Part shown: positions 16,961-25,413 of the stretch, in pieces
Position numbering within the stretch: position 1 is the stretch's first letter
Layout: each line of letters begins with the position of its first letter
DNA from: an uncultured Saprospiraceae bacterium
GTDB lineage: Bacteria; Bacteroidota; Bacteroidia; Chitinophagales; Saprospiraceae
Length of the DNA: 64,000 nt
Assembly: GCA_937959115.1 (NCBI GenBank)
Contig: CALGAW010000009.1
Coordinates: 1 to 64,000, forward strand
Direction: 5' to 3'
Notes under the pieces: generated by a model
What the model was told of the DNA's origin: nothing
The model's input: the letters and a program-made list of their open reading frames with translations, nothing else
The model's database searches: none
Program-made: the position numbers and the translations under genes

Positions 16961-19597
16961 CTATCTTCCATGACTGATACCAATCACTCGAATTTCAGTC
17001 CTTCTATTTTTGGAATGTTGAGCCTCTGTACATTTGATACCATCAACACATTGATTGATCAACTGAGATTCACCATATCCCTTGTAGGTAATCCTGCTTC
17101 GATCAATCCCTTGACTTACGAAGTATTCCTGCACTGATTTAGATCGTTTATCAGATAAATAGGTGTTGTATTCCGCATCGCCTCTGGAGTCAGTATGTGC
17201 TCCAATTTCAATAACGACATTGGTGTTATCTCTCATCACTGTAACAACGCGGCTGAGGATGGTACGATCCATTTCCTTGATATTCGCTTTGTCGAAATCA
17301 TGATAGATTATGGGTAAGTTATTGAAGTAATCGCTTGTATATGTCGCAATAGTAACATCATCAGTCGATACTGTTCCCGTGTAGGTTGTACCTGTTGTAC
17401 TAGGATAGGTTCCAGTAGGGTATGTTGTCACCGTTGAGTGTGTTCCTGTTGTGGTATATGTTGTTCCGGGAGTAGTGTATGTTCCTGTGGTGTTAATTGT
17501 TGAAGTTCCAACAGAAACAATTCCAGTTGCTGGATCATATTGTAATCCTCTTGGATTTCCAGGATAATCGTAAATACCACTATTAGAATTGTAATTGCCT
17601 GGCACGATTGAGATGTTTGGTATTGTCGTTATTGGTCGAGTAGGCGTTACTGTAGGTTGTAAGATTACTGGGCCTGTCGTTGTCGTTGTTGTCGTCGTTG
17701 TCGTTGTCGTCGTTGAAGGTGTTGTAACTACTGGAGTACTAGATGGTCTTGACTTCCTTGGGATCGCTGCCAAAAGTAAGTCTTCTGTAAGATTTTTGGA
17801 GCTTGTTTCGCCTCGAGTACATACATTTTGTGCTAAGTCTAAATAGCCTCTTCTTTCAACAAAAACCTTGTAACAACAATCTTGTTCTAGTTCAAATGAA
17901 TATGCTCCCGTTTTATCTGATTTCAAGTTTTGATCCACATCTTTACAATCATTTGATAGCACAACTCTTGCTCCTTTCAATGGCTTACCCGTTTTTTCGT
18001 CTTTTACGACACCAGCTAATTGGAATTTTAGTGGTGGAGATAATGGGATTTGTACTAAAATTCGACCACCAGCTTCATATCCTTCTGTTGAAATTTCAAC
18101 CTTATTTGCAAAAAATCCTTCAGCTGCAGCTGAAAAACTACATTCGTTTTGGATAGGAAATTCATAGAGTACTTTACCATCTTCTCCTGTCTCAGTAGGT
18201 AAGCTTTCTTTACAAGTTTGAGTGACAACTGCTCCTTCTATTGGTTCCCCTGATTCTTTGTCAAATACAAATACCTCAACGTCTAGGAGTAATCTGTAAA
18301 ATCCGTAGATATCATCGTTACCAGCTCCACCAGAACGGTTAGAAGAGAAAAAGCCATACTGTTTGGTCTTATCAACAAACATAGCGAAATCATCTGATTC
18401 TGAGTTGATCGGTGCACCTACATTGGTCACCTGCCCCCAAGCATTGTCAAACTTCTTCACAAATAAGTTGTCGAGGCCACCCAACCCAGTATGCCCATCG
18501 GAACTAAAGTACAGTGTACCGTCTTTGTGTAATGATGGAAACAGCTCGTGCCCTTCAGTGTTAATACCTGGAATATAAGAGTTAAGGTTGATCGCCGGAG
18601 ACCATCTGCCATTTTCTAAATTAGATTGGTATAAATCCATTCCTCCAAAGCCACCAGGCATGTCTGATGCAAAAATCATCATCTTCCCAGAAGCAGATAC
18701 TGCAGGATGAGCGACAGAATACTCGTCACTGTTAAACGGCATACTTTTAATGTTTGCCCAGTCACCTCCTGATGCATTTGCTGAGTATATCTTTAGTCTC
18801 ACAATTCCAGCATCATCTTTACCGACTCTTCCTTTCAAAATGTTGTTTCTGGTGAAGTAGACTGTTTGTTGATCCGAAGAAAAGCACACTGGCCCGTCAT
18901 GGAATTTGGTGTTCAGCGTTCGGTTATACTTTGTTGCTTCTGAGTAGGTGAAGTCCAAGTCACCATCTTCTCCTGAAGTGGAAACCTGAGCAAAAAATAA
19001 TTCAAGAAACGGGTTACCTGTCCACGTGTGGACTCTCTTGATGGCTCCTCCTTGATCTCTTTCAGAGGCGAAGACGATTCCGTTTTCAAAAATAGCAGCA
19101 CCAAAGTCATCTAACTCCGTATTGAGGTCTTTCAGATTTTTAACTTTATAGGCAGGTTTTGCCTTATCTCCTGAGAGGGCAGTAAGGACAGTTGTATTAC
19201 ATGATTCTTTTAGTAATTGACCTCTAAAGTCATCTGGATTTTCTTGATTGTATTCATCAAACCACTTGATAGCAAGATCACATTTCCCATTACTTTGCAA
19301 AGCCATGGCGTAAAATAGCTTATTGACTGGTTTAGAATTTGGAAGCCTGACAGATTGCCCATACCAGTATTCTGCTTCACTTAAGTTTCCAATTTTTCGA
19401 TAACTTTCAGCAAGATTAACCTTTGCTTGGTCTACATCTCGTTTGTCTAATACTTCAAGATATAATTGAATCGCATCATTATAACTTAGCGCTTCAAAAT
19501 AAGCATTAGCACGCTTTACTTTTGCCCGTTGTCCAAAAACAGAAACAGTAGAAAAGGAAAGAATAATTCCCAAAATTATAAGGCTTCTTAAATTCAT
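16961..19597 (-). CDS. OmpA-family protein with TPR, PD40 and carboxypeptidase-regulatory repeats (PorE-like)
   Basis: 878 residues. A signal peptide (about 1-22, ending VFGQ) is followed by TPR-like helices (25-130), PD40/WD40-like beta-propeller repeats (about 185-440, e.g. NSRSGGAGNDDIYGF at its end), two carboxypeptidase-regulatory-like beta-sandwiches (about 440-520 and 524-615), and a Thr-rich linker (about 620-755). An OmpA C-terminal peptidoglycan-binding domain (about 760-875) has IEIGAHTDSRGDAEYN and NRRTEIRV. The order resembles the T9SS protein PorE. It lies 33 bases after the PorP/SprF gene and is last in an operon with a T9SS type B substrate, so a role in anchoring or exporting that substrate is likely. 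The linker contains a run of 12 threonines encoded by a trinucleotide repeat. Confidence 0.88.
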   Translation of the reverse strand: MNLRSLIILGIILSFSTVSVFGQRAKVKRANAYFEALSYNDAIQLYLEVLDKRDVDQAKVNLAESYRKIGNLSEAEYWYGQSVRLPNSKPVNKLFYAMALQSNGKCDLAIKWFDEYNQENPDDFRGQLLKESCNTTVLTALSGDKAKPAYKVKNLKDLNTELDDFGAAIFENGIVFASERDQGGAIKRVHTWTGNPFLELFFAQVSTSGEDGDLDFTYSEATKYNRTLNTKFHDGPVCFSSDQQTVYFTRNNILKGRVGKDDAGIVRLKIYSANASGGDWANIKSMPFNSDEYSVAHPAVSASGKMMIFASDMPGGFGGMDLYQSNLENGRWSPAINLNSYIPGINTEGHELFPSLHKDGTLYFSSDGHTGLGGLDNLFVKKFDNAWGQVTNVGAPINSESDDFAMFVDKTKQYGFFSSNRSGGAGNDDIYGFYRLLLDVEVFVFDKESGEPIEGAVVTQTCKESLPTETGEDGKVLYEFPIQNECSFSAAAEGFFANKVEISTEGYEAGGRILVQIPLSPPLKFQLAGVVKDEKTGKPLKGARVVLSNDCKDVDQNLKSDKTGAYSFELEQDCCYKVFVERRGYLDLAQNVCTRGETSSKNLTEDLLLAAIPRKSRPSSTPVVTTPSTTTTTTTTTTTTTGPVILQPTVTPTRPITTIPNISIVPGNYNSNSGIYDYPGNPRGLQYDPATGIVSVGTSTINTTGTYTTPGTTYTTTGTHSTVTTYPTGTYPSTTGTTYTGTVSTDDVTIATYTSDYFNNLPIIYHDFDKANIKEMDRTILSRVVTVMRDNTNVVIEIGAHTDSRGDAEYNTYLSDKRSKSVQEYFVSQGIDRSRITYKGYGESQLINQCVDGIKCTEAQHSKNRRTEIRVIGISHGR

Positions 19598-19630
19598 TTT
19601 GGATGTATTTGTTGAATGGTGATCTTTAAG

Positions 19631-20632
19631 TTAGAAATAACGTGGTGTAACGATTTTGCTCTTTTCATAATTGAACTCATAGCCTACCATGGCTTCAATA
19701 GAGCCGCTTGAGACCTTGCTTACGTTACTTATTATGTAATCATAGGCAAATCCTATTCGAAACCCATTTTTAAGATGTAACTGTGTCCAAAAATCTATAG
19801 AATCATAGGAAGCTGGTACGTCTCCTCCATCAAAAGCTGAGCGGAGAGCAATTCCTACCCAAAGTAGATCATTGAATAAAAAAGCAGCATCAATATCGAA
19901 CACAGTAGGAGCTGTTGTTCCTAGTCCTTGTTCTTTAAACTCACCAAATAAGCCTACATTTTTAACTAAAATAGAAGGCCTGAAGATCACATTGTTTGAA
20001 AATTCTATGGCAATACCTCCTGTTAAGTAATAATGACGATATTCCCTTGCAAACTTTATGGTGTCAGATGTGATTTGTGTTCGTCGAAGATCTGGATCTA
20101 ATAAATGAGGCGCAGACACTCCAAAGAAAATACTTGGCGTTGAAAAATAAACTCCAGCTCCAAAATTAGGCAACCACAAGGATTCTACACCAGTTTCTGA
20201 AAATGCAGGATCGTTTGGATCTTTCTGCTCTAATTCATTGTGGTTTAATCGCCAATTTTTAACACCTCCTTGCAATCCAAGAGCCAAATGGCCAAATGCC
20301 CCAACTGGAAATCGATAGGCATAGCTTGCTTGTGTGTTAATCTGATCGGTTGGTCCAATCGCATCTTTAAACACGCTCAATCCTAAACCGATACGCTCAT
20401 TCCTTAAAGGAGTATGAATGCTGAATGCTTGAGTACTTGGGGTCCCTTGGTCAAATCCTAGCCATTGGCTTCGATGAATTAGGCCAATACTCATAAAGTC
20501 TCGGCTTCCTGCATAAGCGGGATTAAAAATCAAGCTGTTGAACATATATTGAGTAAACATATGATCTTGTTGCGCTTTTACCTGATCAGCAGCAATCAAT
20601 AAAAGGAAAAATGCAATAATTAAATGTTTCAT
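19631..20632 (-). CDS. PorP/SprF-family type IX secretion outer-membrane protein
   Basis: 333 residues. The signal peptide (about 1-20, ending VKAQQ) leads straight into the family signature DHMFTQYMFNSLIFNPAYAG and RSQWLGFDQGTPSTQAFSIH, followed by a beta-barrel. PorP/SprF proteins sit in the outer membrane, work with the T9SS and are usually paired with a type B sorted substrate. Here that substrate is the gene just upstream (37-base gap), and an OmpA/PD40 protein follows. Length matches the family. Function as a barrel that holds or presents the partner protein is known for relatives, inferred here. Confidence 0.93.
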   Translation of the reverse strand: MKHLIIAFFLLLIAADQVKAQQDHMFTQYMFNSLIFNPAYAGSRDFMSIGLIHRSQWLGFDQGTPSTQAFSIHTPLRNERIGLGLSVFKDAIGPTDQINTQASYAYRFPVGAFGHLALGLQGGVKNWRLNHNELEQKDPNDPAFSETGVESLWLPNFGAGVYFSTPSIFFGVSAPHLLDPDLRRTQITSDTIKFAREYRHYYLTGGIAIEFSNNVIFRPSILVKNVGLFGEFKEQGLGTTAPTVFDIDAAFLFNDLLWVGIALRSAFDGGDVPASYDSIDFWTQLHLKNGFRIGFAYDYIISNVSKVSSGSIEAMVGYEFNYEKSKIVTPRYF

Positions 20633-20669
20633 TTAGTATAATATTATAATATTATCGCTTTTATTTAAA

Positions 20670-21602
20670 TTACCTATGGAGTTGGATGTAACCATGTTTT
20701 AATGTCTGTTCTTTTTCAGGGACATTTTCATTCCCATCAAAAACATAAAAATAAGTACCGTCTGGTAAATCTTCTCCATTCCATCTGCCATCCCATTCAT
20801 TTCTATAGGGTGAAGCAGTATAAATCAATATTCCCCATCTGTTGTAAATGAACACTTTATTGTCAGGGAATAGTTCTAATCCATCAATAACAAAAGTGTC
20901 GTTTCTTCCATCATTATTCGGAGAAAAACTGTTATAGGCTTTAAATTCTGGATCGTCAACACAGATCACATTAATCGAAACCTCTGCAGAATCACAGGTG
21001 TTTTGACATACAATGTAGGAAAAGACATCTGGACCACAGTAGTCTGGATCGGGTATATAGGTCAATTCATTTGTAGTCAAATCTACCGTAGCACTCCCAT
21101 TTGAAGGATTCGATAAAATTCCAACCAAAGGATTATTAAATACCGTGTCGTTCCCCAAGACATCAAAGGTAACTGACATGTCCTGATCCAAAGAAATGTT
21201 ATCATCAACTGCAACAGGAGCAGGGACTACCTGTATCGTTACAATATACACTGTTGTGTCACAGTTTGGCGGAGTATTGGTGTCACAAGTTTCTACACAT
21301 ATTGTGTCTGTTCCTGTTTGACCGCCTACCTGATAGGTGATACAAGCATCTGCGGAGTTTGCCGATGCGTTTCCTAATTGATTGAAACTACAGTTAAAAA
21401 CGGTAGATGATCCAACCGGAGTTACTGCTGTAGTATCCGGACAAAGAACAATGACCGAATTTGAATAGATGGTCTGGTATATCGTATCAATAGCTGTCAG
21501 ATGAAATTCATCCTGAACATCAGAATTGCCAAAGCCATTAGCCTTCACCTCTGTTTGCATGATTAACGTAACCAGTAATAACCAACATAAAAGTCTTTTC
21601 AT
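20670..21602 (-). CDS. Secreted protein with T9SS type B (gliding motility-associated) C-terminal domain
   Basis: 310 residues. Signal peptide about 1-21. Middle: Ig/cadherin-like segments, including DNISLDQDMSVTFDVLGND and LTYIPDPDYCGPDVFSYIVC, the pattern of tandem-type adhesin repeats. The last 88 residues are the gliding motility-associated C-terminal domain: YNSFSPNNDGRNDTFVIDG, VFIYNRWGILIY, WDGRWNGEDLPDGTYFYVF and a terminal GYIQLHR. It directs export by T9SS and surface attachment. Short for a SprB-like adhesin, with a single repeat unit. First gene of the operon with PorP/SprF and the PorE-like protein; a TACCTTTG promoter element lies about 110 bases upstream. Confidence 0.9.
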   Translation of the reverse strand: MKRLLCWLLLVTLIMQTEVKANGFGNSDVQDEFHLTAIDTIYQTIYSNSVIVLCPDTTAVTPVGSSTVFNCSFNQLGNASANSADACITYQVGGQTGTDTICVETCDTNTPPNCDTTVYIVTIQVVPAPVAVDDNISLDQDMSVTFDVLGNDTVFNNPLVGILSNPSNGSATVDLTTNELTYIPDPDYCGPDVFSYIVCQNTCDSAEVSINVICVDDPEFKAYNSFSPNNDGRNDTFVIDGLELFPDNKVFIYNRWGILIYTASPYRNEWDGRWNGEDLPDGTYFYVFDGNENVPEKEQTLKHGYIQLHR

Positions 21603-21711
21603 GACCGTCTGTTTTCAATTTTGAATTCTTTCCGACCTTCTAACAAAGATTAATCTTCTTGACTTATCTTACTGGATCATTTAAAAAGAATACCGTTTTT
21701 TCATAAAAAAA

Positions 21712-21719
21712 CAAAGGTA
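21712..21719 (-). promoter_or_regulatory. Bacteroidota -7 promoter element for the T9SS trio
   Basis: The minus strand reads TACCTTTG, an exact TAnnTTTG, about 110 bases before the type B substrate gene. No good TTTG -33 element is seen at the standard distance, so the assignment rests on the -7 element alone. Confidence 0.45.
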
Positions 21720-21803
21720 AACTTATATTTAAAAAGCGCCTAATTTCGCCACAAAAAAATACGATAATGAGTATATACCAATTTTTAATTACATATTAAC
21801 CAT

Positions 21804-22409
21804 ATGATTCGAGTGATGTACTGCTTCAATATATTTGTACTGCTTTTTCTTTTATTTTGTTTCGGTTGCCAGCAATCTTCTGATAATCAAAATGATACGA
21901 ATAAGGAGTATTCCGTTTCTAGTGATTCCGCATCTTTTTCAGAGGTTAGTGATTCATTGGTCATTGTTCTTCTGAAGAAAGAGCGCTCTCTTGAATTTTG
22001 GAATCTATCAAGGGATAATTCGATTCAACTGATTTCTAGGCAACAAATAGCTGGAAGGCCCCTTGCTACTGGTCCTCGCTTATCTGATCATTCTCTAAAA
22101 TTGCCTGAAGGGGTTTACCAGTTTGATTCCGCTCACCGGCTGATCTTTCCAAACACTTTTGATCAGAACAAGGCGATTGCAGATAAGCGAACACTCAAAA
22201 ACAAGCGGTATGAATTGACTGATTTAACGCTATTTCAACCGATTTTTGAGGCTGTTAAGAGGGTAGGGAGTTCAAAATCCTCAATAATCATCGTTCCCAC
22301 AGATTTGAGAACACAAAATAATGTGCCTGCATGTGTTTTTTGTCCAGTCTGGACAAATGAACTCTATAACAACCTTCGCTTCGTCCTAGAAGATTATCAA
22401 ATCGATTAA
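21804..22409 (+). CDS. Lipoprotein, distant YkuD/YafK-like
   Basis: 201 residues with a lipoprotein signal (FCFGC lipobox, Cys at about residue 22). The core LKKERSLEFWNL...GRPLATGPRLSDHSLKLPEG recalls the beginning of YafK/YkuD L,D-transpeptidase domains (GPKLxxGDxxxPEG). However, the catalytic HxxxxxxxxxxS(H/I)GC region is not recognisable; instead the C-terminus has CVFCPVWTNELYNN. It may therefore be an inactive or strongly diverged relative anchored in the periplasm. Single gene between the T9SS trio and the helicase. The lipoprotein call is firm, the family call weak. Confidence 0.5.
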   Translation: MIRVMYCFNIFVLLFLLFCFGCQQSSDNQNDTNKEYSVSSDSASFSEVSDSLVIVLLKKERSLEFWNLSRDNSIQLISRQQIAGRPLATGPRLSDHSLKLPEGVYQFDSAHRLIFPNTFDQNKAIADKRTLKNKRYELTDLTLFQPIFEAVKRVGSSKSSIIIVPTDLRTQNNVPACVFCPVWTNELYNNLRFVLEDYQID

Positions 22410-22540
22410 TACTTTTCCTTCTATCAATAACGACCATAATTATCAATTAAAAAACTACCTTTACGACTGATTTTAAACTCAAATCTTAAGTACTCCTTGG
22501 ACATTGTTATCTACTGTTCAATTAATAATTAAAGTTGTCT

Positions 22541-23830
22541 ATGCTTAATGATGCACCGTTAGAATTAAATGAACAATTTGAAGAAATACTTCAGATTCTA
22601 GAATCAACGAATGCTTGTGCTTTTATCACAGGTCGTGCAGGAACAGGCAAGAGTACACTGTTACAGCTGTTTAGGAAAACGACCAACAAAAAGACTGTTG
22701 TACTGGCTCCTACTGGATTGGCGGCCTTGCACGTAAAGGGACAAACCATTCACTCATTTTTTGGTTTTCCGCCAAGAGCCATTTCAAAAAAAGACATCAA
22801 TCCTAGAAAATACAAGAAACTGTACAAGGAACTCGATACCATCATCATCGATGAAATTTCAATGGTAAGAGCTGATATGCTTGATAATATTGATTATTTC
22901 CTTAGAATAAATGGTGGGGATGCTTCCTTGCCATTTGGAGGAAAGCAAATGATTTTTTTTGGTGATATGTTTCAGTTACCGCCTGTTGTGAGCCGTGAAG
23001 AGATGATGTTCTTTAGATCACAGTACGAAAGTCCCTACTTTTTTGCTTCTGAAGTATTTCAAGAGGTGCCTTTTGAGATGCATGAACTTACAACTGTATA
23101 CCGCCAAGAGAGCCGACGGTTTATCCGATTGCTGGATGCTATTCGTACGCATCGGTTCGATATGGATGATCTAGACACCTTGAATGAACGGTTCAGTTCG
23201 CTGCCAGATTCTGCATTTACTGGATACGTTACACTAACGACTAGAAATGCGATTGTTGATCAGATCAATCAGGAACGACTTAGAAAACTGCAGGTCCCGG
23301 AGATTGCCTTCATGGGCGTCTTAACAGGTAATTTCAAGAATAAGGTGTTCCCTACTGATACAATTCTGAAACTTAAGGAAGGAGCACAAGTAATGTTTGT
23401 AAAAAACGACCCACAGAAACGCTTTGTGAATGGAACAATCGGTCAAATCAAGTATTTAAGAGAAGATCGAATCATTGTAAGTGTTGAAGAAGATGGAGAA
23501 ACAAAGGACATCCCTGTTAAACAAGTCGAATGGGAGATTCTCCGGTATAAAGTGAACAGTGATAATATAATCGAAAGCGAAGTCATGGGCACATTCAAGC
23601 AATACCCACTAAGACTTGCCTGGGCCATGACCATTCACAAGAGTCAAGGCAAAACGTTTGATAAAATCATTATTCATCTTGGTAAAGGTGCGTTCACTCA
23701 TGGACAAACCTATGTAGCACTAAGCAGATGTACAACATTTGAGGGTATTATTCTGAAACAGAAAATTAGACCCAATGATGTATTGATTGATGAGCGAATC
23801 TCCGAGTTTTACGAACATTATTTTGTGTGA
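22541..23830 (+). CDS. Pif1/RecD2-like ATP-dependent DNA helicase
   Basis: 429 residues from ATG 22541; an in-frame TTG at 22535 precedes it. Motifs of superfamily 1B helicases are present: Walker A GRAGTGKST, APTGLAAL (motif Ia), IIIDEISMV (motif II), FFGDMFQLPPV (motif III), TVYRQ (motif IV) and the C-terminal TIHKSQGKTFDKI followed by YVALSRC (motifs V/VI, UvrD_C_2). These are 5'-3' helicases that unwind structured DNA during replication and repair. It is shorter than RecD2, with no extra N-terminal domain. TACCTTTA at 22456-22463 could be its -7 element. Standalone gene, core-like composition. Confidence 0.92.
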   Translation: MLNDAPLELNEQFEEILQILESTNACAFITGRAGTGKSTLLQLFRKTTNKKTVVLAPTGLAALHVKGQTIHSFFGFPPRAISKKDINPRKYKKLYKELDTIIIDEISMVRADMLDNIDYFLRINGGDASLPFGGKQMIFFGDMFQLPPVVSREEMMFFRSQYESPYFFASEVFQEVPFEMHELTTVYRQESRRFIRLLDAIRTHRFDMDDLDTLNERFSSLPDSAFTGYVTLTTRNAIVDQINQERLRKLQVPEIAFMGVLTGNFKNKVFPTDTILKLKEGAQVMFVKNDPQKRFVNGTIGQIKYLREDRIIVSVEEDGETKDIPVKQVEWEILRYKVNSDNIIESEVMGTFKQYPLRLAWAMTIHKSQGKTFDKIIIHLGKGAFTHGQTYVALSRCTTFEGIILKQKIRPNDVLIDERISEFYEHYFV

Positions 23831-23913
23831 ATTATCTGCTTAATCAATCATTTTATTCAAAAAAGAGGTAGATTAAGACAACAAACCTAGTAAGAAGTCG
23901 TATAACACATAAA

Positions 23914-24471
23914 ATGATAGAACCCAAATACCTATACCACTATTTTGAATTAAACAATGGCCCTTTTAGAAATATAACGGAACATGGTGTAAAGAAAGCA
24001 ACTGATGTTCAAAGCAAAATTTTGAAAGGATTTATAAGCAAAAGACTTCCGAGTTACATTGAGTGGAGATTCTCTCTTGAGGAAAGGTTAAAAAAGCAAT
24101 TTATGGCGAAGGGTAGAAAACCAAATCGGAACGATCCTTTTTATTTCACGCTAGAACCATGTGATTTGTTAAAAACTTGGTACGAAAATCCTGGCATCAT
24201 AAAACTACCGTTGTCTGACTTTCATCCAGATCAAATTAGTTTTACCTACCCCGATAGCATGATTTCTTTTCAATTTTACGATGATCCGAAATTTGCAGAA
24301 TATCGCAAAGATTGTAATGGAAAAGTGTTCATGCTAACCGAGATAGATGAGGTGATAAATAAGTTTGGTATGCCAAGTGAAGACAAATGGAAGTCTGAGA
24401 AATTATTGCAATATGATCGATATGTGGAAGTCCAAGTTTGGGATGATGAAGTGATTAACAACTATAAATGA
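23914..24471 (+). CDS. Conserved hypothetical protein (LYHYFE...GPF family)
   Basis: 185 residues, no signal or membrane segment. It begins KYLYHYFELNNGPFRNITEH and has FYFTLEPCDLLKTWYENPG in the middle and DRYVEVQVWDDEVI at the end. I recall an uncharacterised family in Firmicutes and Bacteroidota with the same three landmarks (HFYE/HYFE-x4-GPF, ...TWY.N..., RYIEVQVWSDE). Function unknown. The N-terminal LYHY vaguely recalls ADP-ribosyltransferase-like starts, but no catalytic signature supports this. It follows the helicase by 80 bases on the same strand. Confidence 0.6.
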   Translation: MIEPKYLYHYFELNNGPFRNITEHGVKKATDVQSKILKGFISKRLPSYIEWRFSLEERLKKQFMAKGRKPNRNDPFYFTLEPCDLLKTWYENPGIIKLPLSDFHPDQISFTYPDSMISFQFYDDPKFAEYRKDCNGKVFMLTEIDEVINKFGMPSEDKWKSEKLLQYDRYVEVQVWDDEVINNYK

Positions 24472-24662
24472 ATAAGTATCGCTGGTCTATCCTTACAGAT
24501 TTCAATTGACTTTATTGGAAGGAAAAATTATCCTTTATTTCGGTCTTTTAGCTTTCTAGATGCGCTGAAAAGTGCGTATTAGCTATTAATTACCCATTAT
24601 TTAACTCTATTATTTTGAATTTTGAAAAAAACGTATTTATTTAACGAAAATTGTTCTGCAAT

Positions 24663-25217
24663 ATGATTCGAATTATAGTAATAACATTGATCTCTTTCTG
24701 TTTTTCATGCTCAGAAAACGCTGAGTTAGCTACCTCAAAACAAGTGAATGAGAATAAAAAATATGAGGATCTGAAAATGGTTCGAGGTAGAATGTATTCA
24801 GAGATTAAGCTTTATGATCGAAACACCTCTGTAACACCAAAAGAGCGTATTGTAAAACTGGAAAGAGCAACAAATGACCCTGTTTCTTCAGCAATGCACG
24901 AATTAGTCAATAGTGGCTTGAGGTATTCGGGGAAAAATATAAAAGTGGACAAGATCGAAAGAGATGGTGATCAATGGCAAATCTATTTTTCTTCAAATAA
25001 AAATCCTCCAAGAAATCTAGGGAAGCAAGGTAATTATATGGTGCTCAAAACGCTGAAATACTACATTGATCACTATGATGTGTATCTTGATGAAGAAATT
25101 CTGTTTACTTCGAAACAAAAAACAGCTTCGAAAAGTGAAGTTGATTCATTAGTAAGAGCTGAACATCTTCAAGCGGATAGGGAGCTAGAAAATACAGCAA
25201 AACTCGATATAAATTAA
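24663..25217 (+). CDS. Lipoprotein of unknown function
   Basis: 184 residues from ATG 24663. The N-terminus is a lipoprotein signal with lipobox FSCS (Cys at about residue 16). The mature part has mixed alpha/beta character with segments NDPVSSAMHELVNSGLRYSG and KVDKIERDGDQWQIYFSS, which resemble a GerMN-like fold (helix then WQIYFS strand), and a charged C-terminal helix. Not recognised with certainty. It is followed 30 bases later by a tiny membrane-protein gene, possibly co-transcribed. Periplasm-facing lipid-anchored location is predicted. Confidence 0.6.
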   Translation: MIRIIVITLISFCFSCSENAELATSKQVNENKKYEDLKMVRGRMYSEIKLYDRNTSVTPKERIVKLERATNDPVSSAMHELVNSGLRYSGKNIKVDKIERDGDQWQIYFSSNKNPPRNLGKQGNYMVLKTLKYYIDHYDVYLDEEILFTSKQKTASKSEVDSLVRAEHLQADRELENTAKLDIN

Positions 25218-25247
25218 TCTGAATCTCTAATTATTAAACCTATTATT

Positions 25248-25403
25248 ATGAATAAAGAAGAAGCAAAACAAAAACGGAAAGAATACCAAAAGAAAAAGCG
25301 AGCAAACGCTAGTGCTGAAGGAAAAAGAATAACGATGATCGTGCTAGGTATCACTTTTCTTATGCTAGCATTAATGTTCATGATATTCTGGGGGAACAAT
25401 TAA
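25248..25403 (+). CDS. 51-residue single-helix membrane protein
   Basis: A short frame with ATG at 25248: a highly basic N-terminus (KEEAKQKRKEYQKKKRANA) is followed by one hydrophobic helix (TMIVLGITFLMLALMFMIFW) and GNN. The pattern (basic cytoplasmic anchor plus one membrane helix) is typical of real small membrane proteins. It lies 30 bases after the lipoprotein gene and ends 10 bases from the convergent GT39 gene. Function unknown. Confidence 0.6.
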   Translation: MNKEEAKQKRKEYQKKKRANASAEGKRITMIVLGITFLMLALMFMIFWGNN

Positions 25404-25413
25404 AGAAAGGAGA

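Noticed and set aside
17595-18156. Plus-strand open frames opposite the PorE-like gene, one with a long valine run
   Set aside because: The valine run is the antisense of the Thr-repeat tract, and the domains on the minus strand are unambiguous.
23914-24471. DarT-like ADP-ribosyltransferase toxin
   Set aside because: Only the LYHY start is reminiscent; no catalytic Arg/Glu pattern and no macrodomain antitoxin partner are present.
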